21,569 nucleotides of DNA. Origin: Caulobacteraceae bacterium (GTDB lineage: Bacteria; Pseudomonadota; Alphaproteobacteria; Caulobacterales; Aquidulcibacteraceae). Of the stretch, positions 8,536 through 16,177 are shown one piece after another. The notes under the pieces were generated by a model. The model ran no database searches and had not been told where the DNA came from. It was given only the letters and a program-made list of their open reading frames with translations. Location of the stretch: positions 1-21,569 of the forward strand of contig JADJCG010000033.1 in NCBI GenBank assembly GCA_016703335.1, read 5' to 3'. The first letter of the stretch is position 1; every line of letters begins with the position of its first letter. Made by a program: the position numbers and the translations under genes.

Positions 8536-9627
8536 TCATACGTTCGGCAAAGACGACGACATGGAATCCCCGGCTCTCGCGCCGGCCAGGCGCTGTGCGC
8601 GAATCGCGGCCAAATCATCCCCAATTGCGCCGCGGAATATGCATCGCAGCCGATGCAGACATTAGCAAAGGTCCGCCCTTTGGGGTCCGATACAGAAGCG
8701 TTGCGATAAGCTTCCCGGCTCCAGCCGGCGCTTAGCCCCATCGCTTCGGGATCGCCTGCATTGATCGCTTCAAACGCTGGGTGGCCTCTCAAACTGTCGA
8801 GAATATCGATCAGGCGCTCCTCGGCCACGCTGCCCAGCGGCGCCTTAGTCTTGAGACAGCACGGATAGACAGAGCCGTCCGGTTCGAGCGCAACCTCTGA
8901 ACCCGCCTGACCGTAGTTCAGAAAGTTCTTTCCACCGCTCCAGCGGGCGCAAAAGTTGGTTTCGTATGTCGCTTCAGAGAGGCCATTCGCCCAAGCACGG
9001 CCGCGCGGCCAAAGTTCGCCAATCCACAAGTCGGGCTGCGCGCCAAAGAACAAAAAGAACGGTCCGCGATCGTCATCGGCGGGCCTAGATCCCGGCGCTT
9101 TCAGACGCGGATCTCGCGCGCCCCCCAAACCTACTTCTCGCGCGCCGAACAGCGCCATCATCGCGCGCACATCCTCCATCAACGCGAACTTTTGTCTCCT
9201 TCCAACCCAACGTGGAAGTCATCGATCGAGGCGATCGCTATCGTACGCACACCACGTGACAGCATGCCTTCGATATGCTCGGGGTCAGAATGTCTCCCGT
9301 CGTTTGGATCGAAATGTGCGGCCCCTGATCACCCTAATGACGGCCTATCTCTTCAAGAACCGGATAGAACAATTCCTCGCGCACGCCGTCAATCAACACC
9401 TCGCCGCCAACCAGCACCAAGAGCGTACGCTTGCGCGCGCCACTGACGTCCGCAAAACTCATATCTTCCGGTAGGTTTGCAATGATGTTGCGATAGGCGC
9501 TCTGTCCCTCACCCACGACGCGCTTTAGGTCTTCGCGCACATACGGCCGAAAGCGATCATCGTAGCAATGCTTGCATCGCCGATGGCACGCCCAGGTCAA
9601 ACCCAATAGATCGCTTCCACTGCGCAC
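8536..9627 (-). pseudogene. Radical SAM/SPASM-domain protein, frameshifted
   Basis: From GTG 9627 the product reads LGLTWACHRRCKHCYDDRF, the CxxxCxxC radical SAM motif. The frame meets TAG at 9334 yet goes on in the same frame as HISIQTTGDILT, then shifts to HIEGMLSRGVRTIAIASIDD, then shifts near 9195 to QKFALMEDVRAMMALFGARE and a long C-terminal part. That part contains FCARW, SVYPCCLKTKAPLG and FANVCIGCDAY, a cysteine pattern like a SPASM auxiliary-cluster domain. A last shift near 8640 probably restores an end at SSSLPNV with TGA at 8538-8536, 7 bp before the next gene. So one nonsense codon and about three indels disable it. The true start may lie slightly upstream, since frame-shifted NFEVRSGSD is plausible. 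Confidence 0.83.
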
Positions 9628-9751
9628 CTCAAAAGTTCCTGATCACCAGAATGCCGACAGATTGCCGGGTCAAGTGCGCCCAGAAGCAGCACGACTGTAT
9701 CCAAAGGACGCGCCGCTGCGTATCGAAAGAAGTGAAGTTGGGAGGATCCTT

Positions 9752-10539
9752 ATGCTTGGCCGCAAGCTGCTCGTCGCCGCGATCCTCGCGTTGGGAATGG
9801 TCGGCGCACCCGTCGCCGCGCACGCCGCAGACACTGCCGCTTACGATCGCTTGCTGACGCGGTACGTGGCCGCTTCAGCGGACGGGATCAATCGCGTGCG
9901 CTATGCGGCCTGGGTGTCGAGCCTGAAGATGTTCGCGCGCTCAACGCCCATGTGGCCTCACTTGAACGCGATCGCCCGTCGCGCATGACGCCCGATGAAC
10001 AACTCGCCCATTGGATCAACCTCTACAACGCTGTCACGCTCCAGATCATCCTTGAGAATTACCCGGTACGATCGATCCGCGACATCCGCAGCCAAACCTT
10101 GGATCCGCGCGGCCTGATCGGTCCATGGCGAACTGTGCGTGTCAGCGTCGAAGGCCAGCGCTTGACCCTCGACCAAATTGAAAACTCAATCCTCCGCCGC
10201 GCGTTCAACGAGCCGCGCATTCATTACGCAATCAATTGCGCTTCAATCGGCTGTCCGAATCTTGCGGCACGCGCCTGGCGGGCCGAGACCATGGACGCTG
10301 ATCTGACCGCAGCGGCGCGCGCCTACATCAACCACCCGCGCGGCGTGTCGATTGACTCCCGGGGGCGGGTTCGCATCTCAACAATATATCGATGGTTCGC
10401 CGCCGACTTCGGCGGCGACGCCGCTGGCGTTTTGACCCATCTGCGCCGGTTCGCTTCACCGGAACTGCAGGCGCGCTTAGCTCGAGCGACAACAATCTCA
10501 AATTATAACTACGATTGGGCTCTGAACGGATCGAACTGA
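9752..10539 (+). pseudogene. Exported DUF547 protein with one frameshift
   Basis: ATG 9752 has a good ribosome site (GGGAGG, 6 nt away) and begins a signal peptide (LLVAAILALGMVGAPVAAHA). The first frame reads to RVRYAAW at 9913. A one-base loss there is inferred, after which the other frame continues VEPEDVRALNAHVASLE, EQLAHWINLYNAVTLQIILE, YPVRSIRDI, IHYAINCASIGCPNLAARAW and ISTIYRWFAADFGG to the stop. WINLYNAxTL and the IHxAINCASxGCP block are the DUF547 signature. Fold and reaction of the family are poorly known; the conserved Cys suggests a catalytic or metal role (inference). It is divergent from the radical SAM pair. Confidence 0.88.
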
Positions 10540-10658
10540 AGGGCCAGTGCCGAGGTAGGTGGTTGTACAAAATCTCGCGAGTGACCTTGAGGAAACCTCC
10601 GAGCCGTACGTGACTGTCGGTACTGCTGGCATCAAGTTCGCGACTCCGCAGCGCGATG

Positions 10659-11351
10659 CTACGGCTGTTCGTTTGTAATGTCCTCGCTTGCAAAGCCTGT
10701 CAGGCGATCCGCGACCGCGAAGAAAACAGCCAGCCCGCTCGTAATGACGACGCTCCAAAGCGGCTGCAGCCACGATAGGCCGAATGCAACGGCGTACAGC
10801 AGAAGAGTTACAAGATACGTCCGGCTTATTCGCCTACGATCATGCGCTTCAACTGATGGCATCAACCGAGCGGCGTCACTCGCGATGTAGCGCCACAGCA
10901 GATTGAGCCAAAGCGCCGCCCAAGTCAGCACACCAGTAAACACCGCTGCCGCGACGGGCGCATCCGCACCGGTGAAGTGATCCGCTAATAGCGCCGTCGA
11001 AAATGGCATCACAGCCACGCCCAATAACAAGAGCCCATTTAGGTAGAGGAAGCTTGTGTCAGCGCGAGTAGCAATCCGCATCAACTCGTGGTGGGCGACC
11101 CAAAGAATGTAAATGTTGAGGAAGCTAATCAGGTAGGCGGCGGCCACAGGCCAGAGCCTCCAGCAACTGCTCGAATAACGGCAGCGTGCTGCCCTCTGGC
11201 AAACGCAGGTCGATGACCAACAACGTAATGACGATTGCGAAAAGCCATCGCTGAAGCCCTCCACCCGGTGGGTGCCGCGATCGATCTCCGCGGCGTGGTC
11301 GGACCGTTCACGACGGAACTTTGGGGTTAGTGTCTCGATGGACGTTCGCAA
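10659..11351 (-). pseudogene. TMEM175-family (DUF1211) K+ channel-like protein with internal frameshifted block
   Basis: Bacterial TMEM175 proteins are K+-permeable channels with the signature RxxxFSDGxxAI. The frame contains RVEGFSDG, then nonsense residues for about 30 codons, then LWPVAAAYLISFLNIYILWV, AHHELMRIA, FLYLNGLLLLGVAVMPFSTA and further helices to TGA-side end at 10659. Translating the middle in the neighbouring frame restores FAIVITLLVIDLRLPEG and STLPLFEQLLEAL, the missing end of the first helix. Two opposite indels near 11243 and 11155 therefore swap one block while keeping the frame open. The product would have a wrecked first helix containing the filter region. Start is unclear: only TTG/GTG candidates near 11351-11309. 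Confidence 0.85.
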
Positions 11352-12030
11352 ACTGAGAGATCATCTGGTTCTCAGCGGTGGCGGTGGCGAGCCACGCGCT
11401 GAACAGCGCGAACCGCAAGGCGAAGAAGCGGCATTCGACCAAGCCTCGTTTGGATCGGCCGTCCGCCGTCTGCGCGCGGAGCGCGGCTGGACCCTGAAAG
11501 AGCTAAGTGAGCGCTCGAAGATTTCCCAATCGGCGCTGTCACGCGTCGAAACCGGACAAATCACCTTGTCTTTCGATCGCGCACACGCCCTGGCGCGCGC
11601 GCTCGACACCGATTTCGGCCAGATCGTCAATCGCATGGTGACGCCGGACGCACCGCGCGTGCACGTGCCCACGAACGCCACCGGCTGGCGCAGCCTCACG
11701 CGCAAAGGCGAAGGCCATCAAGTTACGCAGAGCAACGGCAACTACGAGTATCTCTGCACCGAATTTCTCTATCGCAAGCTCGTCTCCGGCTTCGCCACCG
11801 TCAGCGCGCAAAATCTCGAGGAGCACGGCCCGTTCGTGACCCATCCGGGAGAGGAATTCATCCACGTCGTCGAAGGAACGGTCATCGTCGAAACAGAATA
11901 CTACGCGCCGCTCACGCTCGAGACCGGCGACAGCATGCAGTTCGACTCAACAACACCGCACGCCGTACTCACCGCCGGCCCCAAACCCGCGCGCGTGCTC
12001 TTTGCAATCACCGATCCGCGCTGGGAATAA
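11338..12030 (+). CDS. XRE-family transcriptional regulator with C-terminal cupin
   Basis: The 230-residue protein has a helix-turn-helix at about 38-92 (FGSAVRRLRAERGWTLKELS, SQSALSRVETG) and a C-terminal cupin_2 barrel at about 150-226 with HPGEEFIHVVEG and GDSMQFDSTTPHAV carrying the metal-ligand-like His/Glu residues. Proteins of this layout usually sense a small molecule in the cupin and control nearby metabolic or transport genes. Target here is unknown. ATG 11338 is chosen over the longer frame from 11272 because the extra residues overlap the divergent TMEM175 gene and look non-coding; there is no strong ribosome site. Residues 10-37 are a charged linker. The gene is undamaged and stands alone. 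Confidence 0.9.
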   Translation: MDVRKLRDHLVLSGGGGEPRAEQREPQGEEAAFDQASFGSAVRRLRAERGWTLKELSERSKISQSALSRVETGQITLSFDRAHALARALDTDFGQIVNRMVTPDAPRVHVPTNATGWRSLTRKGEGHQVTQSNGNYEYLCTEFLYRKLVSGFATVSAQNLEEHGPFVTHPGEEFIHVVEGTVIVETEYYAPLTLETGDSMQFDSTTPHAVLTAGPKPARVLFAITDPRWE

Positions 12031-12213
12031 GCTGCGCCAGCGCGCCGTTAGCTAACGCCAAGCACTGTTCGGATGTCTTAAGTGGGCCAGCCCAAGTCAC
12101 CTGATCACATTTTCCGAACGGCTGCTTCTCTCAATAGCTGCCGTTGCGCCATCGGCGTAATCTGTTCGTCCCCGCTCGTGTAGTGCGGGCGGGTGAGCAG
12201 AAGGCTCACGTAC
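12031..12213. other. Intergenic region upstream of the recombinase
   Basis: It contains a perfect 12-nt palindrome, CGTTAGCTAACG (12046-12057), just after the regulator stop. An AGAAGG (12199-12204) lies 9 nt before ATG 12214. I see no clear attachment site or promoter. Confidence 0.4.
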
Positions 12214-12858
12214 ATGACCCTCGAATTTGTCTCTGAGGCCCCCGTCCGAACGGCAGGCCGCCAACGTCGCATTACCGGCGGAAAGCTGACAGGTCAGAAG
12301 CCGGCGCTGAAGATGAAGGAGGTCTGGTCGATCCGTGCTCGCTTGGAGCTAAAAAAGCGGGTGCGGGATTTGGCCCTGTTCAACCTCGCGATCGACAGCA
12401 AGCTTCGCGCTTGCGACCTCACACGCCTTAAGGTGGAGGATGTCGCGGCCGGCGGCGAGGTGAAGACACGTGGCATCATTGTTCAGAAGAAGACCGGCCG
12501 GCCGGGTGCAGTTCGAGATCGTCGAGCAAACGCGCAACGCCGTACAAACCTGATGCGGCGCGAGAACTTGCGTTCGGGCGACTACCTGTTTCCGAGCCGG
12601 CTCGCGAAGTCACCTCACCTCTCGACCCGCCAGTATGCGCGCATCGTTCAAGGCTGGGTTGCGTCGATCGGCTTAAATCCCGCGACGTACGGCACGCATT
12701 CGCTGCGTCGCACGAAGACTGCTTTGATCTATCGGAAGACGGGCAATCTGCGGGCCGTGCAACTTCTCCTGGGGCACACAAAGCTTGAAAGCACCGTGCG
12801 ATACCTGGGCGTGGAGGTGGACGACGCCATCGCCATTTCTGAAGGCGTAGATCTTTGA
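12214..12858 (+). CDS. Tyrosine recombinase (phage-integrase family), short form, with a scrambled internal block
   Basis: The frame encodes 214 residues including the catalytic set R65 (LRACDLTRL), H162-x-x-R165 (THSLRR), H188 (LLGHTKLEST) and Y197 (VRYLG). The protein consists essentially of the catalytic domain, as in the compact chromosomal integrases common in proteobacteria. Residues about 97-112 (GAVRDRRANAQRRTN) do not fit the family. The neighbouring frame there reads VQFEIVEQTRNAVQT, the expected sequence after KKTGRP, so a +1 near 12508 and a -1 near 12553 swapped this block. The frame stays open but activity is doubtful unless these are base-calling errors. Start ATG 12214 is preferred to GTG 12193 because of AGAAGG 9 nt upstream. 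Confidence 0.87.
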   Translation: MTLEFVSEAPVRTAGRQRRITGGKLTGQKPALKMKEVWSIRARLELKKRVRDLALFNLAIDSKLRACDLTRLKVEDVAAGGEVKTRGIIVQKKTGRPGAVRDRRANAQRRTNLMRRENLRSGDYLFPSRLAKSPHLSTRQYARIVQGWVASIGLNPATYGTHSLRRTKTALIYRKTGNLRAVQLLLGHTKLESTVRYLGVEVDDAIAISEGVDL

Positions 12859-12866
12859 GCGCTGCG

Positions 12867-12893
12867 ATGGCCGGTTCCGCGCGAGCCGGCCAT
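12867..12893 (+). terminator. Stem-loop after the recombinase
   Basis: An 11-bp stem (ATGGCCGGTTC pairing with GAGCCGGCCAT, one G-U pair) closes a 5-nt loop, starting 9 bp after the recombinase stop. No good U-tract follows (TCGTTCA), so it may be a weak terminator or an mRNA 3'-end stabiliser. Confidence 0.55.
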
Positions 12894-12959
12894 TCGTTCA
12901 CAATCGGGTGGATGGCTCAAGTTCGCCGACAGGAGACATTCATAAGGCGCGGCGCCTGC

Positions 12960-13823
12960 TCAATCGGTGGCATAGCGCATAAGCGTTTCGGATCGCAGCG
13001 CGTTGACCTTCGCCGCCTCGGCGTCAGTCAGGAAGAACAGAATTACGGCTTGGCCGTTGTCGGCGCCCCAGAAATGACGTCCATCTCCGATGTTGGTTTC
13101 GACGTCGCGGGCGAAGGCGGCGACCGCTTCATAATCGGCCCAGTCATTGTCGACTTTGGCGCTGAGGACGCGCTCGCGACCGTTGATCGTGTAACGGATC
13201 TCGCAAGCTTCTGCGTCGAAGCGGAACGTGTCGGACATGGCGGTGACGAGCTCAGGTTTGCCCGTGATCGCCAGGATGCGCTCGAAGGCGTGCACGTAAT
13301 CGCCAGCTTGAGTGAGGCATTCCATGTCGAAGTCCCAGCCGCGCTCGCAAAAGAAGCGCTCCCAAGGTTCTTCTTCGACCTCGCTGCCATACATGAAGAG
13401 CAGCAAACCATAGGGATCGCTCTCATATTGCTCGCGGGGCCAAGAGCTCAGCAGCTCTTCCATGGTGCGGCCCGGCGCTAAGGTTAGCCCCGCTTGCTTT
13501 AGCTGTTCGATCTGGGTTTCGAGCGGAATCGGATCGCCGCGCCAAGCGCCCGGAAAATCGCTCATCGGCGTCGCTGGCGGCTTCACATCGTCAAAAGATT
13601 TGAGCCCGCTTGCGCTCGCTTCTTCAAGGCCCTTCCATTCGCGCCAGCCCTGCCAAACGCAATAGGCGGCGGCAACCGCGAAACCAAGCGCCAAGGCCCA
13701 GCCTGAGGCGTCGGCTTTGGGACCGAGTGCAACAATGAGCGAGCTATACGCAATGAGGATTGCGGCAGCGCCCCAGGCCAATGCGGCGATGCGGTTCATC
13801 CGCATTAATTGCCACAAGCTCAT
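12960..13823 (-). CDS. Unknown protein with two N-terminal membrane segments
   Basis: The 287-residue product has two membrane helices at about 11-33 and 41-60 (IAALAWGAAAILIAYSSLIV and WALALGFAVAAAYCVW). A large acidic cytoplasmic region follows, rich in Trp and aromatic residues (PWERFFCERGWDFDMECL, YVHAFERILAITGKPELV, DNDWADYEAVAAFARDVE). I do not recognise a family. The frame is clean and codon use resembles the intact neighbours, so it is probably a functional gene. ATG 13823 is chosen; ATGs at 13805 and 13799 would keep both helices too. It is convergent with the recombinase and divergent from the small gene at 14038. Confidence 0.72.
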   Translation of the reverse strand: MSLWQLMRMNRIAALAWGAAAILIAYSSLIVALGPKADASGWALALGFAVAAAYCVWQGWREWKGLEEASASGLKSFDDVKPPATPMSDFPGAWRGDPIPLETQIEQLKQAGLTLAPGRTMEELLSSWPREQYESDPYGLLLFMYGSEVEEEPWERFFCERGWDFDMECLTQAGDYVHAFERILAITGKPELVTAMSDTFRFDAEACEIRYTINGRERVLSAKVDNDWADYEAVAAFARDVETNIGDGRHFWGADNGQAVILFFLTDAEAAKVNALRSETLMRYATD

Positions 13824-13898
13824 CGGGGGATCAAAGCGGCATAGGTTCGAACGATGACCGCGAGAGGTCCAGTTTTCTCGCGGCAACGGGTCTGAGGA

Positions 13899-13980
13899 AT
13901 TTTCGCGAGCGGCCTACTCACTCGATTGCGGACAGTGACCTAGAGCACGCAGCAATGACGTGTTCTCGCCGATTGCGGCC
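13899..13980 (+). repeat. Dispersed intergenic repeat, copy B
   Basis: It aligns with copies A and C: ATTTTCGCG, then CTACTCACTCGATTGCGG, ACAGTGACC, and GACGTGTTCTCGCC. The hairpin core is degraded here. A second ATTTTCTCGCGGC-like piece lies just upstream at about 13871, resembling the start of copy C. Confidence 0.7.
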
Positions 13981-14037
13981 CCTCCGACACGACATTACAG
14001 CGTACGGGTGCCAAGATCAGCGTCCGCGTTTCTGTTC

Positions 14038-14363
14038 ATGTTCGGCTTCGAAAGTCCGACTGAGCATCTGTGGAACGAGCGCCATGGAACGGATGACGAA
14101 TCCAGTTGGGCGGTTTGGATTTTTGCTGTCAGTGCGGACGCAGCGCTCGCTTGGGGCCAACAAACAGCCGAGGAATTCGTGCGGCAACCTGTTTGAGCAA
14201 GCTGGTGTTGCTCCGAGGTCTTGGACGACCGATGGATTTGCCCATTTGGATCAGCGAGGAGAGGTCCCAACTAGAGGCCGCGCGGCTAGAGTCTACGATA
14301 CCAACCGTTGCGATTGGTGAGATGCCGGACTTGTCCTGGGCACTCAATCACTGGAGTCGCTAG
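14038..14363 (+). pseudogene. Small unknown protein, two single-base insertions
   Basis: From ATG 14038: MFGFESPTEHLWNERHGTDD, SSWAVWIFAVSADAALAWGQ, then EEFVRQ. An extra C in CAACCTG (about 14190) shifts to LFEQAGVAPRSWTTDGFAH, and an extra T in CATTTGG (about 14247) shifts to WISEERSQLEAARLESTIPT, ending SWALNHWSR and TAG at 14361. Removing the two bases gives one continuous 107-residue acidic protein of natural composition, and the total length then divides by three. I do not recognise the family. Both changes lengthen a short homopolymer, which is consistent with sequencing error as well as with recent mutation. Confidence 0.55.
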
Positions 14364-14540
14364 CGTCCGCTTCGGCCACGGCCCGGCCCACCCATCAAAC
14401 TACTTGAATGACCGGCGTGCTCAATTCTTGCCGTAGATCACATTCGAAACGCTATGGCGTGTTGTCGCCGTAGACGGTCGCTCGGCCCAGAGAATTATGC
14501 TCCAATTTGCACTCTCGTTTTATGTTCACAGGAGGGTCGC
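14364..14540. other. Intergenic stretch with half-copy D of the repeat
   Basis: Apart from repeat half-copy D (14455-14484) and the ribosome site AGGAGGG (14530-14536) of the next gene, nothing is recognised. Confidence 0.5.
14455..14484 (+). repeat. Dispersed intergenic repeat, half-copy D
   Basis: Only the downstream half is present: GGCGTGTTGTCGCCG, identical over 15 nt to copies A and C and including the inverted repeat. It is followed by TAGACGGTCGCTCG, similar to the AAAGTGGACGCTCG that follows it in copy C. Confidence 0.65.
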
Positions 14541-14931
14541 ATGCGCCGACCGCACTCAGAGTTTCTCTTGGCTGGCATAGCAGCCCTGGCGCTCTCCGCA
14601 TGCGCTTCGCTCCGCGACAAGACCCGGAGCTAACCCATCCGCACCGGCGGCTTCGAGCCTACCGAATGAGCAGGATGGCGCGACGACCGGCCAGCGCCTG
14701 GCAGAGGCCCAATGCTCCGGATGTCACGCAGTCACGCCAGGCCAAGTTTCGCCCAACTCGGATGCACCTCCGTTTGCGTCGATTGCTCAACGGTCAGGTT
14801 TGACCCAGTCGTCTGCCGGCAGCTGGCTGCGTCAGTCCCACAACTTCCCTGACCAAATGAATTTCTATTTGGAGTCCGATCAAGCCGAACAGCTGGCGAC
14901 GTATCTGTTGACATTGCGCGAAGCGGAGTAA
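14541..14931 (+). pseudogene. c-type cytochrome lipoprotein with one frameshift
   Basis: ATG 14541 follows AGGAGGG at ideal spacing and encodes a lipoprotein leader (FLLAGIAALALSAC, lipobox LSAC with C21). The frame meets TAA at 14631. One extra base near 14621 is inferred. Without it translation continues PGANPSAPAASSLPNEQDGA, then TGQRLAEAQCSGCHAV with the haem-binding CxxCH (C58, C61, H62 in the repaired numbering), APPFASIA, SWLRQSHNFPDQMNF (M106 a candidate axial ligand) and ATYLLTLREAE with TAA at 14929. The repaired protein has 129 residues, normal for a small periplasmic electron carrier. No other respiratory gene adjoins. The haem part has no in-frame start codon and is easily missed. 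Confidence 0.85.
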
Positions 14932-15050
14932 GCCGCTGCTATGCTCGGATCGCCATAGTGTTGCGAATGGCTGAGCCGATCCAATGTGTCGCCGGTAATG
15001 CTGCGGGCGCTACGGCGCTAACTCGCCGGAAAAGCGACATTCGCCTCGGC

Positions 15051-15824
15051 TCAGGGTGCGTATTTTGCAGCGCAGGCTTCAAAACTCATGACCGGCGCAC
15101 GAATGGTTCCGTCCCGCTCGCTCGGCCGATCAACGTCAACGAAAATCATGTTGTATTCGTTCGCCTGTAGCCCGTAGCGCCAGCTCGCGGGCGTATCCAC
15201 GACACCGACGTCGAACGTCAAGGAGCGATCCTCTTGCGCAACCAGCCAGTGCTGGTTGTCGCGCTGATCCGACATGGAAATGACGTCGCCTACATGAATT
15301 ACGCCATTGCGGGTGGGACGCAGGACCACAGCGTCCGCCTCGTCGCGCAAGCGATCCGCGGTGCGAGCACGGAAAGCCCCGGAAAGCACCAGATGTGCGG
15401 AGACCATGCTGTTGTGGACGTGCGGAATTACGGCACCGCCTCGGCGCATACCGAAGACGCGAACAAACCAATTGCGCCGACCTTCCGTGCCCAGAACGTC
15501 AGCTGGCAGCACCGGATCCACGGTGTCAGCGAGGTTTGTGGAATAGGTGAAGCGCCGCGTAAGATGATCGATGTCGAGATAGCGCGCGAGGTCGGCAACT
15601 GGCACGCTGGCATTCAAACGCTCGACGCGCGTCTGCCACTCTGCAACTCCAATAGACCTTTCGCGAAGCGCTGCATTTAGATCGACGAGTTGTCGGGCCC
15701 AAGCATCCAGCGCTACCGGACGCTCGCCCGCCCATGCGTTTGAGACTGCACCGAGTAGAAGTGTTGCGGCCGCAGTTTGCAGCAACATACGCTTGTCGGC
15801 TTCGACTCCCGACGATGGCGCCAT
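15051..15824 (-). CDS. Exported cupin-like protein
   Basis: The 257-residue protein begins with a signal peptide (MLLQTAAATLLLGAVSNAWA, probable cleavage after A32), preceded by KR in a Tat-like position though lacking twin Arg. The mature part has a helical segment (about 38-90), then a cupin-like barrel: VIPHVHNSMVSAHLVLSG supplies H135, H137 and H144, and DNQHWLVAQ supplies H192, plausible metal ligands. I cannot assign a reaction. ATG 15824 has a strong ribosome site (GGGAGGG, 6 nt away) and is preferred to the TTG just before it. The frame is undamaged. The gene is convergent with the cytochrome gene. Confidence 0.78.
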   Translation of the reverse strand: MAPSSGVEADKRMLLQTAAATLLLGAVSNAWAGERPVALDAWARQLVDLNAALRERSIGVAEWQTRVERLNASVPVADLARYLDIDHLTRRFTYSTNLADTVDPVLPADVLGTEGRRNWFVRVFGMRRGGAVIPHVHNSMVSAHLVLSGAFRARTADRLRDEADAVVLRPTRNGVIHVGDVISMSDQRDNQHWLVAQEDRSLTFDVGVVDTPASWRYGLQANEYNMIFVDVDRPSERDGTIRAPVMSFEACAAKYAP

Positions 15825-16168
15825 CAATCACCCTCCCGACGCTATCTGAAAGCCAGAAGACTGGCGCCATTGTGTCTGAATGTCAGGCGCGCGCTCAAGT
15901 CCCGCCATCCTCTGAAACGCGCCACTTTGACGTGCTTTCGCCGAGAATAGACGCTCAGCTCGGTGCAACCTAGCCACGCGAAGCGCGCAGTGAGCAGAGC
16001 GCACACCCCACGATGAGCAGAATGGCTAGGGATGCTCGGCGGCGCCAAGTCGGGAGCGTATCAGACTGCGCTCGTACGGAGATGACACCTGTCATGCCCT
16101 TGCGCTGACGCCGCGCACTCACCGGCGAGGCCGGAATCTGCTCTTCTGGCGTTGCATCGCCCAGGAGA
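15825..16168. other. Intergenic region upstream of the exporter operon
   Basis: It holds the divergent promoter region of the cupin gene and the exporter operon, and repeat half-copy E at 15927-15959. A 72-codon minus frame (15970-16188, GTG start) ends in a hydrophobic tail (ASLAILLIVGCALCSLRASRG without the last residue) but overlaps the ATPase start and has no supporting signals. Confidence 0.4.
15927..15959 (+). repeat. Dispersed intergenic repeat, half-copy E
   Basis: The sequence TTGACGTGCTTTCGCCGAGA then ATAGACGCTC is a diverged downstream half of the family; compare GGCGTGTTGTCGCCGAAA and GTGGACGCTC in copy C. Confidence 0.5.
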
Positions 16169-16177
16169 ATGCCCGTG
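16163..16177 (+). promoter_or_regulatory. Ribosome site favouring a GTG start for the ABC ATPase
   Basis: AGGAG at 16163-16167 is only 1 nt before ATG 16169 but 7 nt before the in-frame GTG at 16175. The spacing supports GTG as the true start, giving a protein two residues shorter. Confidence 0.55.

Noticed and set aside
12046..12057. Palindrome CGTTAGCTAACG as a terminator or operator
   Set aside because: It is perfect but loopless and AT-balanced, without a U-tract or a partner site; could be chance.
12214..12858. Prophage or genomic island marked by the recombinase
   Set aside because: No phage genes, tRNA target or flanking direct repeats are visible; compact recombinases like this often stand alone in chromosomes.
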